64,000 nucleotides of DNA from Puccinia triticina (Eukaryota; Basidiomycota; Pucciniomycetes; Pucciniales; Pucciniaceae). Under the pieces are notes generated by a model that was not told where the DNA came from, searched no databases, and saw nothing but the letters and a program-made list of their open reading frames with translations. The stretch spans positions 4,738,001 through 4,802,000 of the forward strand of contig NC_070567.1 of NCBI RefSeq assembly GCF_026914185.1, read 5' to 3'. A program made the position numbers and the translations under genes. This document shows positions 12,292 to 23,107 of the stretch, in pieces (positions within the stretch are counted from its first letter, which is position 1; each line of letters starts with the position of its first letter).

Positions 12292-13930
12292 CACACTCCT
12301 AATAGAGGAGTGTGCTTTGGCACACTCCTAATAACGGAGTGTGCTTTGGCACACTCCTAATAACGGAGTGTGCTTTGGCACACTCCTAATAACGGAGTGT
12401 GCTTTGGCACACTCCTAATAACGGAGTGTGCTTTGGCACACTCCTAATAACGGAGTGTGCTTTGGCACACTCCTAATAACGGAGTGTGCTTTGGCACACT
12501 CCTAATAACGGAGTGTGCTTTGGCACACTCCTAATAACGGAGTGTGCTTTGGCACACTCCTAATAACGGAGTGTGCTTTGGCACACTCCTAATAACGGAG
12601 TGTGCTTTGGCACACTCCTAATAACGGAGTGTGCTTTGGCACACTCCTAATAACGGAGTGTGCTTTGGCACACTCCTAATAACGGAGTGTGCTTTGGCAC
12701 ACTCCTAATAACGGAGTGTGCTTTGGCACACTCCTAATAACGGAGTGTGCTTTGGCACACTCCTAATAACGGAGTGTGCTTTGGCACACTCCTAATAACG
12801 GAGTGTGCTTTGGCACACTCCTAATAACGGAGTGTGCTTTGGCACACTCCTAATAACGGAGTGTGCTTTGGCACACTCCTAATAACGGAGTGTGCTTTGG
12901 CACACTCCTAATAACGGAGTGTGCTTTGGCACACTCCTAATAACGGAGTGTGCTTTGGCACACTCCTAATAACGGAGTGTGCTTTGGCACACTCCTAATA
13001 ACGGAGTGTGCTTTGGCACACTCCTAATAACGGAGTGTGCTTTGGCACACTCCTAATAACGGAGTGTGCTTTGGCACACTCCTAATAACGGAGTGTGCTT
13101 TGGCACACTCCTAATAACGGAGTGTGCTTTGGCACACTCCTAATAACGGAGTGTGCTTTGGCACACTCCTAATAACGGAGTGTGCTTTGGCACACTCCTA
13201 ATAACGGAGTGTGCTTTGGCACACTCCTAATAACGGAGTGTGCTTTGGCACACTCCTAATAACGGAGTGTGCTTTGGCACACTCCTAATAACGGAGTGTG
13301 CTTTGGCACACTCCTAATAACGGAGTGTGCTTTGGCACACTCCTAATAACGGAGTGTGCTTTGGCACACTCCTAATAACGGAGTGTGCTTTGGCACACTC
13401 CTAATAACGGAGTGTGCTTTGGCACACTCCTAATAACGGAGTGTGCTTTGGCACACTCCTAATAACGGAGTGTGCTTTGGCACACTCCTAATAACGGAGT
13501 GTGCTTTGGCACACTCCTAATAACGGAGTGTGCTTTGGCACACTCCTAATAACGGAGTGTGCTTTGGCACACTCCTAATAACGGAGTGTGCTTTGGCACA
13601 CTCCTAATAACGGAGTGTGCTTTGGCACACTCCTAATAACGGAGTGTGCTTTGGCACACTCCTAATAACGGAGTGTGCTTTGGCACACTCCTAATAACAG
13701 AGTGTGCTTTGGCACACTCCTAATAACGGAGTGTGCTTTGGCACACTCCTAATAACGGAGTGTGCTTTGGCACACTCCTAATAACAGAGTGTGCTTTGGC
13801 ACACTCCTAATAACGGAGTGTGCTTTGGCACACTCCTAATAACGGAGTGTGCTTTGGCACACTCCTAATAACGGAGTGTGCTTTGGCACACTCCTAATAA
13901 CGGAGTGTGCTTTGGCACACTCCTAATAAC
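12292..13930. repeat. Satellite of 29-bp hairpin units, 56 copies plus a 15-nt partial
   Basis: Unit: stem CACACTCC, 7-nt loop TAATAAC, stem GGAGTGTG, then CTTTGG. Because CTTTGG also lies between complementary arms, the array can fold in two registers. Units are almost identical; I saw a variant first unit (TAATAGA) and two CAG variants near 13699 and 13788. 1639 bp is 56 x 29 + 15. There are no spacers of differing sequence, so it is not a CRISPR array. Non-coding in all frames. Confidence 0.97.
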
Positions 13931-14337
13931 ACAGTTGCCGGTGAACCGGAAGAGGATGATTGGCTGGGCAATGCCCTCACCTTGAGCTGGCTGGTGCGCC
14001 TTCCCAGGGTTAAAATGGTTAAAATGGTCATGTTGGTCAGAACAAAGGTGGCAAGAATACAAATCACCAGGCAATAGCCTCTTATTGGTCTATTTGTACA
14101 ACTGCTGCAGCCAAGTAATGCACATAAGGACAATTGAATATATTCTCATTGTGTTGTTGGAGGGTTGTGGAAGAGGTGAGGATATTCAAATGGGCTTTTT
14201 TGCCCTTTTTCAAAAACACCCTCAGGTCCTGTCTTCACAGAAATAAAATGGGTGTGAGCAATTTGGATTTGGGGATGGAATGGGTTGGGGCTGTCTCCTT
14301 AATTGAAATCTTCCAATATATACTCCAATGACAAAAG
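13931..14337. other. Short gap between satellite and SPO11
   Basis: Probable 3' flank of SPO11 (minus strand). No gene seen. Confidence 0.5.
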
Positions 14338-14470
14338 TCAACTGGCCTCCTTGAAATCTTCCTCTTTCATGTCCTCCAACTTGTTGTGATCAACCCGCCA
14401 GCTAAGCAGTTCAAATTTAAGAGTATTAAGGTCAGAGTTTGTGTCCAAAAATATTATTGGGAAAAGCAAC

Positions 14471-16118
14471 TCAACTGATTCCAGTCCCTGGCTTGACCCC
14501 AATTTGGATCACATTTCTGACTGAAAGCTCATGACCCTTTTTCCCATCAATGTAGAGAGATGCCAATCTATAGCCAAAGGGATCTGAGTTGGTGAAGACA
14601 TGGGTGGGTGCTTGTCCTGCTTGTATACCTTGGTGGTTAGCCAGCAGGTTTGCCAACCCCAGGGTGGCATTATCCGGGTTTCCTTTTCCCTACCAGGATA
14701 AAAAAGGATCAACCAATGCGGAACAGTTTGGGGTGCAAGATAACCCCAACTTACACACAGGAGAATGCATGGGACCAGAATTGGATGCTTATCAATTCCA
14801 TGCGCCACAAGCTCGGTGAACAGTCCCTAAACTCAAATCAAAAAATGGTCAGTTTGATGCACTAAGCCATAAATCTTGGTTTGGCATTACTTCTTTCTCA
14901 ACAATAAGCACATGTTTGACCCCAGGTGTAGGTGTGAGTTGCACTATGGATTTGTAAGTGGGGATTTGACCATGCGTGACCTGGGTCTCAATACTGTCTC
15001 TCAAGCTAGTTATCAAACCCAATTTTTTCAGCAGCAAACATCCCCTGGGAAGTGAGATTGAACTTACCATGTGCCGGTCCACACAGCCAACCTCAAAGGT
15101 CTCACACAAGTTGTCCACAAGCTGTGATTCAGAAGGATCCAATGGTGTAAGTTGGCTGGGGTGATTTTGAGGGGCTTTTGACTTACTCTTGAACAGGTTT
15201 GACCATCAACAAGTAATACTCGGTCTTCATAGGACACATCCCTGCCATGGTGGATTGGTAAATCATGATCAATTCTTGGCAGTGGGGATGGTAAACAATT
15301 TTACTGACCTGAAAGCCCCAGTGGATCCCCACATGATGTTGGAATGTCCAATGCCCAGGACTTTCAATAGCTGAGCTGGAGCGTTGGAGGGGCAACAAAA
15401 CATCATTGTCCAGTATGTTTTGTTTTGGAGGTATGGGTGGTGACTTCTACTCACCTATTGGCAGGGCACCACAGCCTGAAATACTCCCACAAGGAAAAAC
15501 AAGGTTTTGAAAAGTAAAGGGGTCTGTGAAGGATTTAGTGTTCAGTAACCTGAGGGAGATGGTTCTAGGCAAGTTTTTTTGGGGGGGCTGTAAGTAAACC
15601 TCCCAATTTCCTCTGACCAGGTGGACTCATCCGCCAGGTTGACAACCTGGTTTACAAAGTTGATCATGTATGCCCTGATTTCTTGCAAAGCCCTTTGGGA
15701 ACTGGATTTGTAATGGGGCGTAGGCTATTCAGTTGCCAAGGCCAGTTGAGTACACAGCAAAAGGGCATGCTTACCCAGTGGTGATGGCCCTACCGCAGCG
15801 GTTTGTGACTAGGTTTGTGACAACCGGACCACGGTGGTCCTGAGGGTGTATTGGTTGCATCTGTCTTTCCGCCTCCAACTCGGCAGTCCCAACTTCACCT
15901 TCAGACTGGCCATCTTGTTCCAAAGTTGGATTGGAGAGGGACCCCTCGGCGGCCAAGGATTGATCTTCAAGCACTGGGCCGGACCATGGATCAATGCAAT
16001 TGGACCACTGTTTACCTCTCACATGGTCGTTGGCCAACAAATCAACAAAAACGTCTTTGGCATCCAAGATTTGTTCTCCTTCTGCGTCCCTGTTGGTGGT
16101 TGGGCAGCCTACCTGCAT
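14471..16118 (-). CDS. SPO11: SPO11-like meiotic DNA double-strand-break transesterase, eight exons, 394 aa to the first stop
   Basis: SPO11 cuts DNA by a tyrosine transesterification to start meiotic recombination. Minus-strand exons 16118-15775, 15701-15600, 15549-15455, 15375-15309, 15241-15187, 15121-14891, 14826-14755 and 14689-14471 join in frame at every junction, with GT-AG introns of 50-79 nt. Landmarks appear in family order: helix ALQEIRAYMINFVNQVV; FP motif in LVFPCG; AQLLKVLGIGH; catalytic-tyrosine segment RDVSYED (RDIYYRD in relatives); LVDNLCETF; SISLPRG (S-x-x-K-G type); Toprim VLIVEKE; CILLCGKGNPD; Toprim TNSDPFG; QIGVKPG. Start at 16118 is the first ATG of exon 1 but is unproven. 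A further family-like C-terminal stretch continues in another frame to 14338 (see findings). The upstream flank is a G-rich minisatellite with a transposon in it. Confidence 0.8.
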
Positions 16119-16283
16119 GGTGGGTGGGAGGTTGGTGGTGAGGTTGGCTGTGGGTTCAGCAGTGGGGTCAACGGTGAGGCAAGTTCAAGGTCAGGTCCAG
16201 GTTGGCGGTGAGGGGTTGGCGGTGAGGTTGGCAGTAGGGTTGGCAGTGAGGTGAGGTGAAGTCGGTGGTGAGGTCGGCGGTGG
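16119..16283. repeat. G-rich minisatellite, left part, upstream of SPO11
   Basis: Irregular repeats of GGTTGGCGGTGAGG-type words with GGTCAAGGTCAGG. It continues after the element at 16284-17711, at 17712-17850, so the element inserted into it. It lies directly upstream of the likely SPO11 start. Confidence 0.8.
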
Positions 16284-17711
16284 CACCAGGGATGCTTGGG
16301 GGGCACTCCCCAGGGAGTGCCTTACCTTGAATTTTCTTCATAAATCAGCACAATGTCTACTACATCATATGTGTAATCAAACATGAAATGATATACAAGT
16401 ATATATGAAGTATCCATAACTCAGCTGGAACTCTTCTGTAAATCAGTAGTAACTATACTGGAACACAGAACACCAAGTGTCTTTAACCAAAGTTTAACTA
16501 AAGTGTAAAGTACCACTCACACATTGTTTGTACCCAAGGGTGAAGTCAATCTGAAGAGTGTTGGAACCATTTCGTCATACTGTACCCATTGCTGTGGCCT
16601 CAACAGAATGTGATTGGTTTGTGATTTTTCACCCTATTGTGCGCGTGTACGATAGGGTGACAAATCATATTCCATCAGGGAAGTTATACTAATTTTTCTT
16701 AAATTTTACCCTCATTTACTCGGCAGAAGTCCCCCTCTGGCCGCAAAAGTGCCTGATTTGTCACCCTATTGTACGCGCGTACAATACGGTGACAAATCAC
16801 ATACTTTTCAGACCAAAGGTGAATTTTTGCCAATTAAATGAGGGTGACAAGGTTTGGAAAAAATTCAGCTGGAAATATCCCTCTGGTCTGGAAAGTGTGT
16901 GACTTATGTGTGATTTGTCACTCTATTGTACTAGGGTGACAAATCACACAATTTTCAGACCAGAGGGACATGTCCAGCTGAATTGCTTCCAAACCATTTC
17001 ACCCTGATTTACTGGGCAAAAATTTCCCTCTGGTCTGAAAAGTTTGTGATTTGTCACCCTATTTTACGCGCGTACAATAGGGTAACAAATCACAAACTTT
17101 TCAGACCGGAGGGGGACTTCTGCCAAGTAAATGAGGGTAAAATTTAAGAAAAATTAGTGTAACTGACCTGATGGAACATTATTTGTCACCCTATTGTACG
17201 CGCGTACAATAGGGTGACAAATCACACTCCAATCACACATTTTTTGGAACAGAGGGGCAGTTGCTGAGTGATTTATGAACTGTGTCACCCTTGTGTACCC
17301 AGACAAAATACAGTTCTACTGATCTTGTGCAAATACTGAAATGTTTTGCACTTCTGATATTTTCTTTATCCAAATCTAGGCAGTTGCGTTTCAGGTGTGA
17401 TATATATTTGATGAAGGCAGTTCACCCCAATGTAAAAGAAATTGGACAAGCAAGAGCTACTTGATTTTAAAATGTAGAACTTCAGTTAGGATTGACATGA
17501 ACTTGACTTCAAGATGAATTCAACAGAATTGAATGATAGTTCATGTCCAACAGCTACATATCACTCCAAACTAGATTGGTCTATAGTTCTTGCTCAGTAA
17601 TTGAACAATTCACCATCACATTGTAAGGACTTCTGCCCCAGTTCAGTCATAAACTAACCCCAAATTCAGCTGTGGCACTCCCTGGGGAGTGCCCCCAAAG
17701 CTTCCCTGGTG
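16284..17711. mobile_element. Non-autonomous TIR element of nested palindromes (1428 bp)
   Basis: Ends are a ~38-bp imperfect inverted repeat beginning CACCAGGG, flanked by the 3-bp direct repeat TGG (16281-16283, 17712-17714); a CAC end with 3-bp duplication suggests a CACTA-like transposase, by inference. Inside, five palindromes built on TTTGTCACCCTATTGTACG and its complement lie near 16625-16672, 16753-16800, 16912-16953, 17048-17096 and 17180-17224. On a larger scale 16680-16930 and 16940-17165 are themselves inverted copies (CTTAAATTTTACCCTCATTT versus its complement). No coding capacity. Confidence 0.8.
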
Positions 17712-17850
17712 TGGGGGGAGGTCAAGGTCGAGTCAAGGTTGGTGGTGAGGTCGGCAGTGAGGCAAGGTCAAGGTCAGGTCCAGGTTGGCGGTGAGGTCGG
17801 CAGTGAGGGGAGGACGGCAGTGGGGGGAGGTCAAGGTCAGGTGGGGTTTG
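17712..17850. repeat. G-rich minisatellite, right part
   Basis: Same words as 16119-16283 (GGTGAGGTCGGCAGTGAGG, GGTCAAGGTCAGG). Confidence 0.8.
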
Positions 17851-17955
17851 CGGTTCTGGGTAAGTTTTGTTATATTTGGAAGTTGTTTGAGGTGATGGGA
17901 ATCAATGTTTGGGTGGTGGCAAAGGCGGTTAATAACCTTCCACTGTCCTGGTCCC

Positions 17956-18125
17956 GCAATCAAGCAGTTGACCAACTCTGGAAATAGTCTGAGAGTGCCA
18001 GAACCCGTCCTGGTTTGGCAACCAAGCAGTTGGCCAACTCTGGAAATAGTCTCAGAGCGCCAGAACCCGTCCCAGTTCCACAACCAAGCAATTGAACAAC
18101 TCCGGAAATAGTCTCAGAGCGCTGC
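17956..18125. repeat. Tandem repeat, 62-bp period, about 2.7 copies
   Basis: Units start GCAACCAAGCAGTTG and contain GGAAATAGTCTCAGAGCGCC; starts at 17956, 18018 and 18080. Confidence 0.85.
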
Positions 18126-18146
18126 TTTTGGTTGCAAAGAAGCACC

Positions 18147-18761
18147 ATGCCCATGGACAACCAATTCATCTTCAAAAAGCCTCATGTGAAGTTGAAGGTC
18201 ACTTCATGTGTGATGATCATGGGGTTTCTTAGACATACCAACAAAGACCACCTACAAGCATTCATTGAACAACATGGGTTCTCCCCAGCCACCGTATTGA
18301 TTGTCCGCAATAACGGAGAGAGCAAAAGGCATGGGTATGTGAGTTTTGACAGCATTGAAGATGCCAAAAGGATTGTGGAACCAGCTATGTTTCATACTTG
18401 GCGAGGCTCAGGATTAGAATGTCAGGACAAATTGATGGTCAAAGTGGATTACTCTTGAGAAACCCAAGTCCTCTGCCCAAAGACCTCTTCTGATCAAGAC
18501 AGCAAGCCGCCACCCATTTCAGATTCCCAGGAGTCCCACCTCTCCCATCCGGACATGGGCCTGAACCCAAGCTCCATCATCCTACTCCAAGACCTCCACC
18601 CTGACACCACCGCGCAAAAAATCACCAATTTTTTTCAAGCTCTAGATGAACCCACCCACACCATCACCACCAAGCCCATTCAAAAGATTGTATTCATAAG
18701 GGACTGTGGTACAAAGGCCAGTCGGGGGCTGGCATTTGTCCAATTCAAGGACAATGCTGAT
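18147..18761 (+). pseudogene. RBM5/RBM10-like fragment with two RRMs, one in-frame stop
   Basis: One reading frame runs through with a single TGA at 18456-18458. RRM 1: CVMIMGFLRHTN ... KRHGYVSFDSIEDAKRIV. RRM 2: SIILLQDLHPDTTAQKI ... SRGLAFVQFKDNADAL (RNP2 and RNP1 positions recognisable). A pair of RRMs with such sequences resembles the splicing regulator RBM5/RBM10, but only the RRM part is present. The two RRMs are contiguous without introns, unlike host genes in this window, which hints at a processed copy. It is followed without a break by a piece of the PON gene. TGA could come from CGA by CpG decay (inference). Confidence 0.6.
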
Positions 18762-18879
18762 GCACTCAACAAAACCAAAGTGATCAACGTCACTGAATGG
18801 GAGAATGTGGAGGTGTGGAAGACAATTGATGGGATCCCATTTGCAAACGGCTTAGCATTGAAACCATGTAGATCAACCC
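18762..18879 (+). pseudogene. 118-bp fragment of the PON-like gene
   Basis: Copy of 8563-8680 with 7 mismatches (about 94% identity). Four of the seven are CpG in the source and TpG or CpA here. It is fused in frame to the RRM fragment (frame NADALNKTKVINVTEW continues to a stop at 18885-18887) and abuts Gypsy gag at its right edge. Confidence 0.9.
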
Positions 18880-18888
18880 GGAGGTAGT

Positions 18889-19145
18889 TGCAACCAAGGC
18901 CCCCAAAGTTGCCCAACCCAACAAGTTTAATGGCAAACGCGGAGCGGCGGCGGAGATGTTTGCCCACCAGGGCAGCATCTATATGACCTTGAACAAGGCC
19001 TTGTTCCCGACTGACGCGGCACAAGTCCTATTTGTGTCCTTGTACATGACTGGAACCTCAGGCGTATGTGTGAGCCGCGGCTCCCCCGAACTCATAGCGA
19101 GTATCACAGGAGTATCACGGACCGACACCAATTGCCCTACTTAGT
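18889..19145 (+). pseudogene. Ty3/Gypsy gag fragment
   Basis: Frame reads KVAQPNKFNGKRGAAAEMF followed by MTLNKALFPTDAAQVLFV and LYMTGTSG, the usual start of rust Gypsy gag proteins (from memory: PDKFDG..., LFAHQ..., Y.TG.A). Similarity stops near 19060. The rest of gag and the protease continue at 20766 after other insertions. Confidence 0.6.
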
Positions 19146-20765
19146 CCCTCCAACCCCGCTCCCTCCTAGCTTGGCAGGGAAGTACTGAGACTTCCCCCGA
19201 GCTAGGTGAGCAGCCTTCCCCTTTCCCTTCTCCTCCTTTTCTCCTAGGTTGTATGTAGAGGGAAGTACTGAAAACAGTGGGCTGCTACGCTAAACTACGC
19301 TATTTTAGCCCTAACGTTTAGCGTAGTGGCAAAAAGCGCTGGCCTTTTTTGAATAGCGTTAGCGCGCTGTTAGCGCCGCTACGCTGCGCCAAGTCGCAGC
19401 GGCGCTAACAGCACGCCAATTTTTGTTTAGCGTTAGCGCTAAACTACACCCGCTACGTTGCGCTAAGGCGCTTTTAGCGGAAAAAACGGCCTTTTTTGCC
19501 TCAAAAAGCGCTGTAGCGCAGCGTAGCGAACGCTCTTTTGCGCCCTGCGTGCTTAGCGTTAGCGCCATTGCGCAAATCTGCGCTAACGCTACGCTAAAAG
19601 CTAAAATATCTTTGCACCCTGCGCGCGTAACGTTAGCGCAGATGCGCGCGATTGCGCTAACACTACGCTAAGAAATAGCGCATTTGCGCTGCGCTACGCT
19701 ACGCTAACAGAGATGTTAGCGTAGCTGGCCCACTGTTGGTACTGAGACTTCCCCCGAGCTAGCTCTTCCCCTGCAATAACAGTCAGTGGTTCTAGAAAGC
19801 TGCCCCTCTCCCCTCATGCCCTCATCCTCACCCCTCAACCTCATCTAGTGAAGCGCTCCACAGCGAGCGCTTACAGTATGGGCCACCCCGTACCTCAACC
19901 AGGCGGCAGCGGACCCGCCCAGTTCACAGTGTGAGGATGAAAGCTGGTTGGCTGGTGAAGAATGTCCGCTAACCGCCTCCTTCAAGAATATTGATGTCCG
20001 GGCTGTGTGATTGTCGGTAACTTGGCTCTGCACTGCCACTTTCCACTAGCCTTCAGCGCTCCTCTACTGAGCCTGATCTATAGCGTAATAATCCGCAAGT
20101 GACTAAAGCTCTGCGCGTTGCAAGCACAATAATCCGCAAGTAAATCTCGAATAAGGATAAGAACACAGATATTTTCTCAATAACTCTTGTACGTCCATAG
20201 TTGTAAGTACAATGATGATCAGTGTAATCCGTAATATGATAGGATAAAGATCATAGGATTATGAAAAAGAGAGCCCAAAAACCCTTTTTGTCCTCCCCTC
20301 TGCACACATCGCCGTTCCCACCCGATCCCGCACTAGTCCGCCTACTCCACCTGCTATCCCGCTTGTCACTTTCCCAGACTCCGCTCCTCTCCGACGCTTG
20401 CCCTCCCACCGTCCTCTGTCTAGCCCCCGTCAGTCGTTCTCTTGCCACCGCCTTCACCCCGGTTCCACCCGCTTGAGCTGTCATGGCTCACCCGCTGACG
20501 CGCCGCTGCTACCAGTCCACGTGTGTAGTCCCGCCGCAGTCCAGCCCTGTCTTTTTCCGCTTCGATCCGAAATCCGCAATCCGCAATCCGTGCATTCCAA
20601 TCCACGCGTGACTTTCCGTAAGCTTTCCTAGCGTGCTTTCCTGACCTCATCCTCAGTGCTTATGTCACCGGAATGCACCATGCCTGAGCGGCTTTGTGCA
20701 TTTTCCGCCCGCGCTATCCCCGCGTGGACATTCTACCGCGCTCGCCTATATAAATCACCACAACG
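19146..20765. other. Inserts separating the two parts of a decayed Gypsy element
   Basis: Contains the hAT-like MITE at 19276-19737 and LTR-like or other non-coding repeat DNA. The sequence ACTGAGACTTCCCCCGAGCT occurs twice (near 19185 and 19740), on either side of the MITE. No gene seen. Confidence 0.5.
19276..19737. mobile_element. Possible hAT-like MITE made of TAGCG/CGCTA words
   Basis: Ends CAGTGGGC / GCCCACTG (19278 and 19734 region) with further inverted words GCTACGCTAA. Flanks AGTACTGA and GGTACTGA could be an 8-bp target duplication with one mismatch. The interior is a dense mixture of GCTA, TAGCG and AGCGC words on both strands, so large parts are self-complementary. Confidence 0.5.
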
Positions 20766-22034
20766 GTGGACTTCAGGGGCATGTATTTCAACCCGGAAAA
20801 GAAGGCAAAGGCGGAACAAGCCCTCTGAGCGCTGAAGCAGACTGGGTCTGTGGTGGACTACACCCACTCCTTTGTCCAGCACGCTTCCGCAGCGGGATTG
20901 GAAATCTCCACCCTGATCAGCCAGTACCGCCAGGGCCTGAAGCAAGAAAACCAGATGGGGCTCATTGTTTCTGGCGCCGCATTTGCTACTATTAACAAGG
21001 TTGCTAGCTTGGCACGGCAATGAGCGGAGCGGAGACCGGAACAGCGCCAACCAACCAGAAGATCAACCCCAATTCCATGGACCTATTGGGGTTAAACGGC
21101 CAACTCTCCGACTCTGAGAAGGTCCCTGTTTGCAATGCGCAGTACAGGGCCATATTTCCCGCGACTTTCTGAACAAGAAGGGAAAGGGCCACGGGAACGC
21201 CAGGATTGCGGCAATGGAGGGTCAGATCCGCCAACTAGTGGAAGGGATGGCGGCAATGGGCGGAGGCGGACCAGGGGATAAAGGCAGAAAAGGAAGGGCC
21301 AACTCATCAAAAAATGGAGGCGCTCAGGAATGAAGGTTGTGCATTTCCTGAGCACGGCAGAGTTGTCTTGTAGTATTGGTGCTAGTCAAACATTAAACAG
21401 AAATGAAATTGATCCCCAATGTTTGATCTCTTGCACCATCACAACTCCCAGAGCCACACCACAGGCCCCATTACCCCCTGCCTCCTTCCTGATTGATTCT
21501 GGAGCTACTCACAATGTTTTGAGTGACTCCTAAACCGCCGCAGCGGGATTACTCCACAACGCCACCGCCTCAAAGCGGACCATCTCGGGCTTTGATGGAT
21601 CCACATCCCGAGTGGCGTATGAGATTGACCTGACCCTGAATGAAGAACCCTGCCCAACAAAATTCATCATTACCCAACTGAAAGACAAGTACAACGGCAT
21701 CCTTGGGATGCCATGGATCCGCAAACACAGACACCAAATTGACTGGAGCACCCGCACCCTCCGCACCAGCCAATCCAACATTGCAACTGCCTCCGCAGTT
21801 TTGTCCACTCCGAAAACATCCTCAACAGAGGGCCAAGGGCCCATGATGGGGAAAGCTAGGATTTGTGACAAGGGGGTGTGTGTTTTACCGCCCCCGCAAT
21901 GTGAGTTTGATAGACTACTCTCATCCATACTCCCTGAAACGGCTGGCAAGCTTTTTTTCCCCGTAGATAGCACTCCGCACTCCAACTGGAATCCCGCCCC
22001 TCCGCAAGGCCACGAGGTCAACACCATGCTCTAA
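20766..22034 (+). pseudogene. Decayed Ty3/Gypsy gag C-terminus and protease
   Basis: Gag part: frame with YFNPEKKAKAEQAL, stop (TGA 20826-20828), ALKQTGSVVDYTHSFVQHA, then QYRQGLKQENQMGL. A degenerate zinc knuckle follows (CAVQGHISRDF; last Cys lost) and a Gly-rich linker (MAAMGGGGPGDKGRKG). Protease: LIDSGATHNVLSDS with the catalytic D-S-G, a TAA at 21531-21533, then ILGMPWIRKHRHQIDW. At least three frame shifts or stops; RT and integrase are missing. Confidence 0.75.
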
Positions 22035-23107
22035 CAATAAGAGGAAGAGCGCGAGCACTAATCCCCTGACCCGTCAACCCCGTACAAGCGCCACCGCACC
22101 CAGGCCACCATTGTTGGCGTATCGCCCACTTTACTGATCCTTGACAAGCCGCGGATGCCGCGACATCCAGGAGAGGAGCAGTGCTTGCCAACAACCACTA
22201 CGGGAGACTGCGCTGGGCGGATATTCGACGGCATTGAGCACCAACATCATCATCATCATCCCCGGGCCGTCCCTGGCAACCGTTAGGGCTTGGTCAATGT
22301 CCCGTTGACATGACAGGGGGAGCCGCGGACACTGAAAAGGATTATCAGGCTTGGGAAGATCCTGGGCTACTGAGCAAATTTAGCTACCACGGTTGGCAGG
22401 GATCAAGCTGAGGCAGACCAGCAGACCAAGATCCAAGGAGCTGGATGGAGCGCTCTTTGTTGGCTGGAGAGGACCAACCGCATCACGGACTAACAAACAC
22501 CTGTTCCAACCCAAGAACTTGACCCAGAGGTAAAACTCCTGTCCCTGGGGGGGCTCCAGCCTGAAGAATGCACTAGAACTTGTTGAGTCTTTGGAGTTGG
22601 ACAAGCCTGGTAGCCACAGTTAAGTTCAGAAGCTTCTGCAAGCAACAAACAGGGATCCTGAAAATGAGGTCTGAAATTATTCTTGCATTGTGTCAAGTAA
22701 TGAACGGGAGGAAGTCTTTGTCTTCCCCTTCAGTTTTCTTCCTTGTCTCAATAATATCATCTGATTCAGGAACCCACTCAAATTTTTATATAAATTTCAA
22801 CATGAGTCCCCTGCTGACCTATTTTCAATTAATGAGAAGAATATTTCAACAATATGGATTTTCAACTTCTGATATCTTTTCAAGAAATCAAGTTCATTCC
22901 TTGAAATGGGGGTACATTTGAATTTAAATGAAAATATGAAAGATTTGGTATTTTCTGCAGACCTGTTTGCAGTTGCAGGGATTGAAGTTGGTGTTGGTAT
23001 ACCTATGGGGAAAACGCAAATGAACCAGTTCTGTTTATGTCTTGTGATAGTGATGGTCAATCTTGACTTAAATCAAAGCTCTGCAATTGACAGGTGCTAT
23101 CATAAAA
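22035..23107. other. Non-coding, probably retroelement remnant then unassigned DNA
   Basis: 22035-22300 continues Gypsy-like protein fragments with stops and a CAT trinucleotide run near 22240. 22380-23107 shows nothing I can assign. Confidence 0.45.

Noticed and set aside
12292..13930. CRISPR-like array
   Set aside because: Units are contiguous and identical, with no variable spacers and no associated genes; the genome is eukaryotic.
15183..15398. PMKTEYY as the SPO11 catalytic tyrosine motif
   Set aside because: That frame does not fit the splice phases; the frame giving RDVSYED joins both neighbouring exons with normal introns and matches the family better.
15834..16254. Plus-strand open frames opposite SPO11 exon 1
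   Set aside because: Shadow of the minus-strand exon and of the G-rich minisatellite.
20251..20650. Open frames on both strands at 20.3-20.6 kb
   Set aside because: Pro/Ser-rich products of C-rich DNA on one strand and its complement; no motif and located within retroelement debris.
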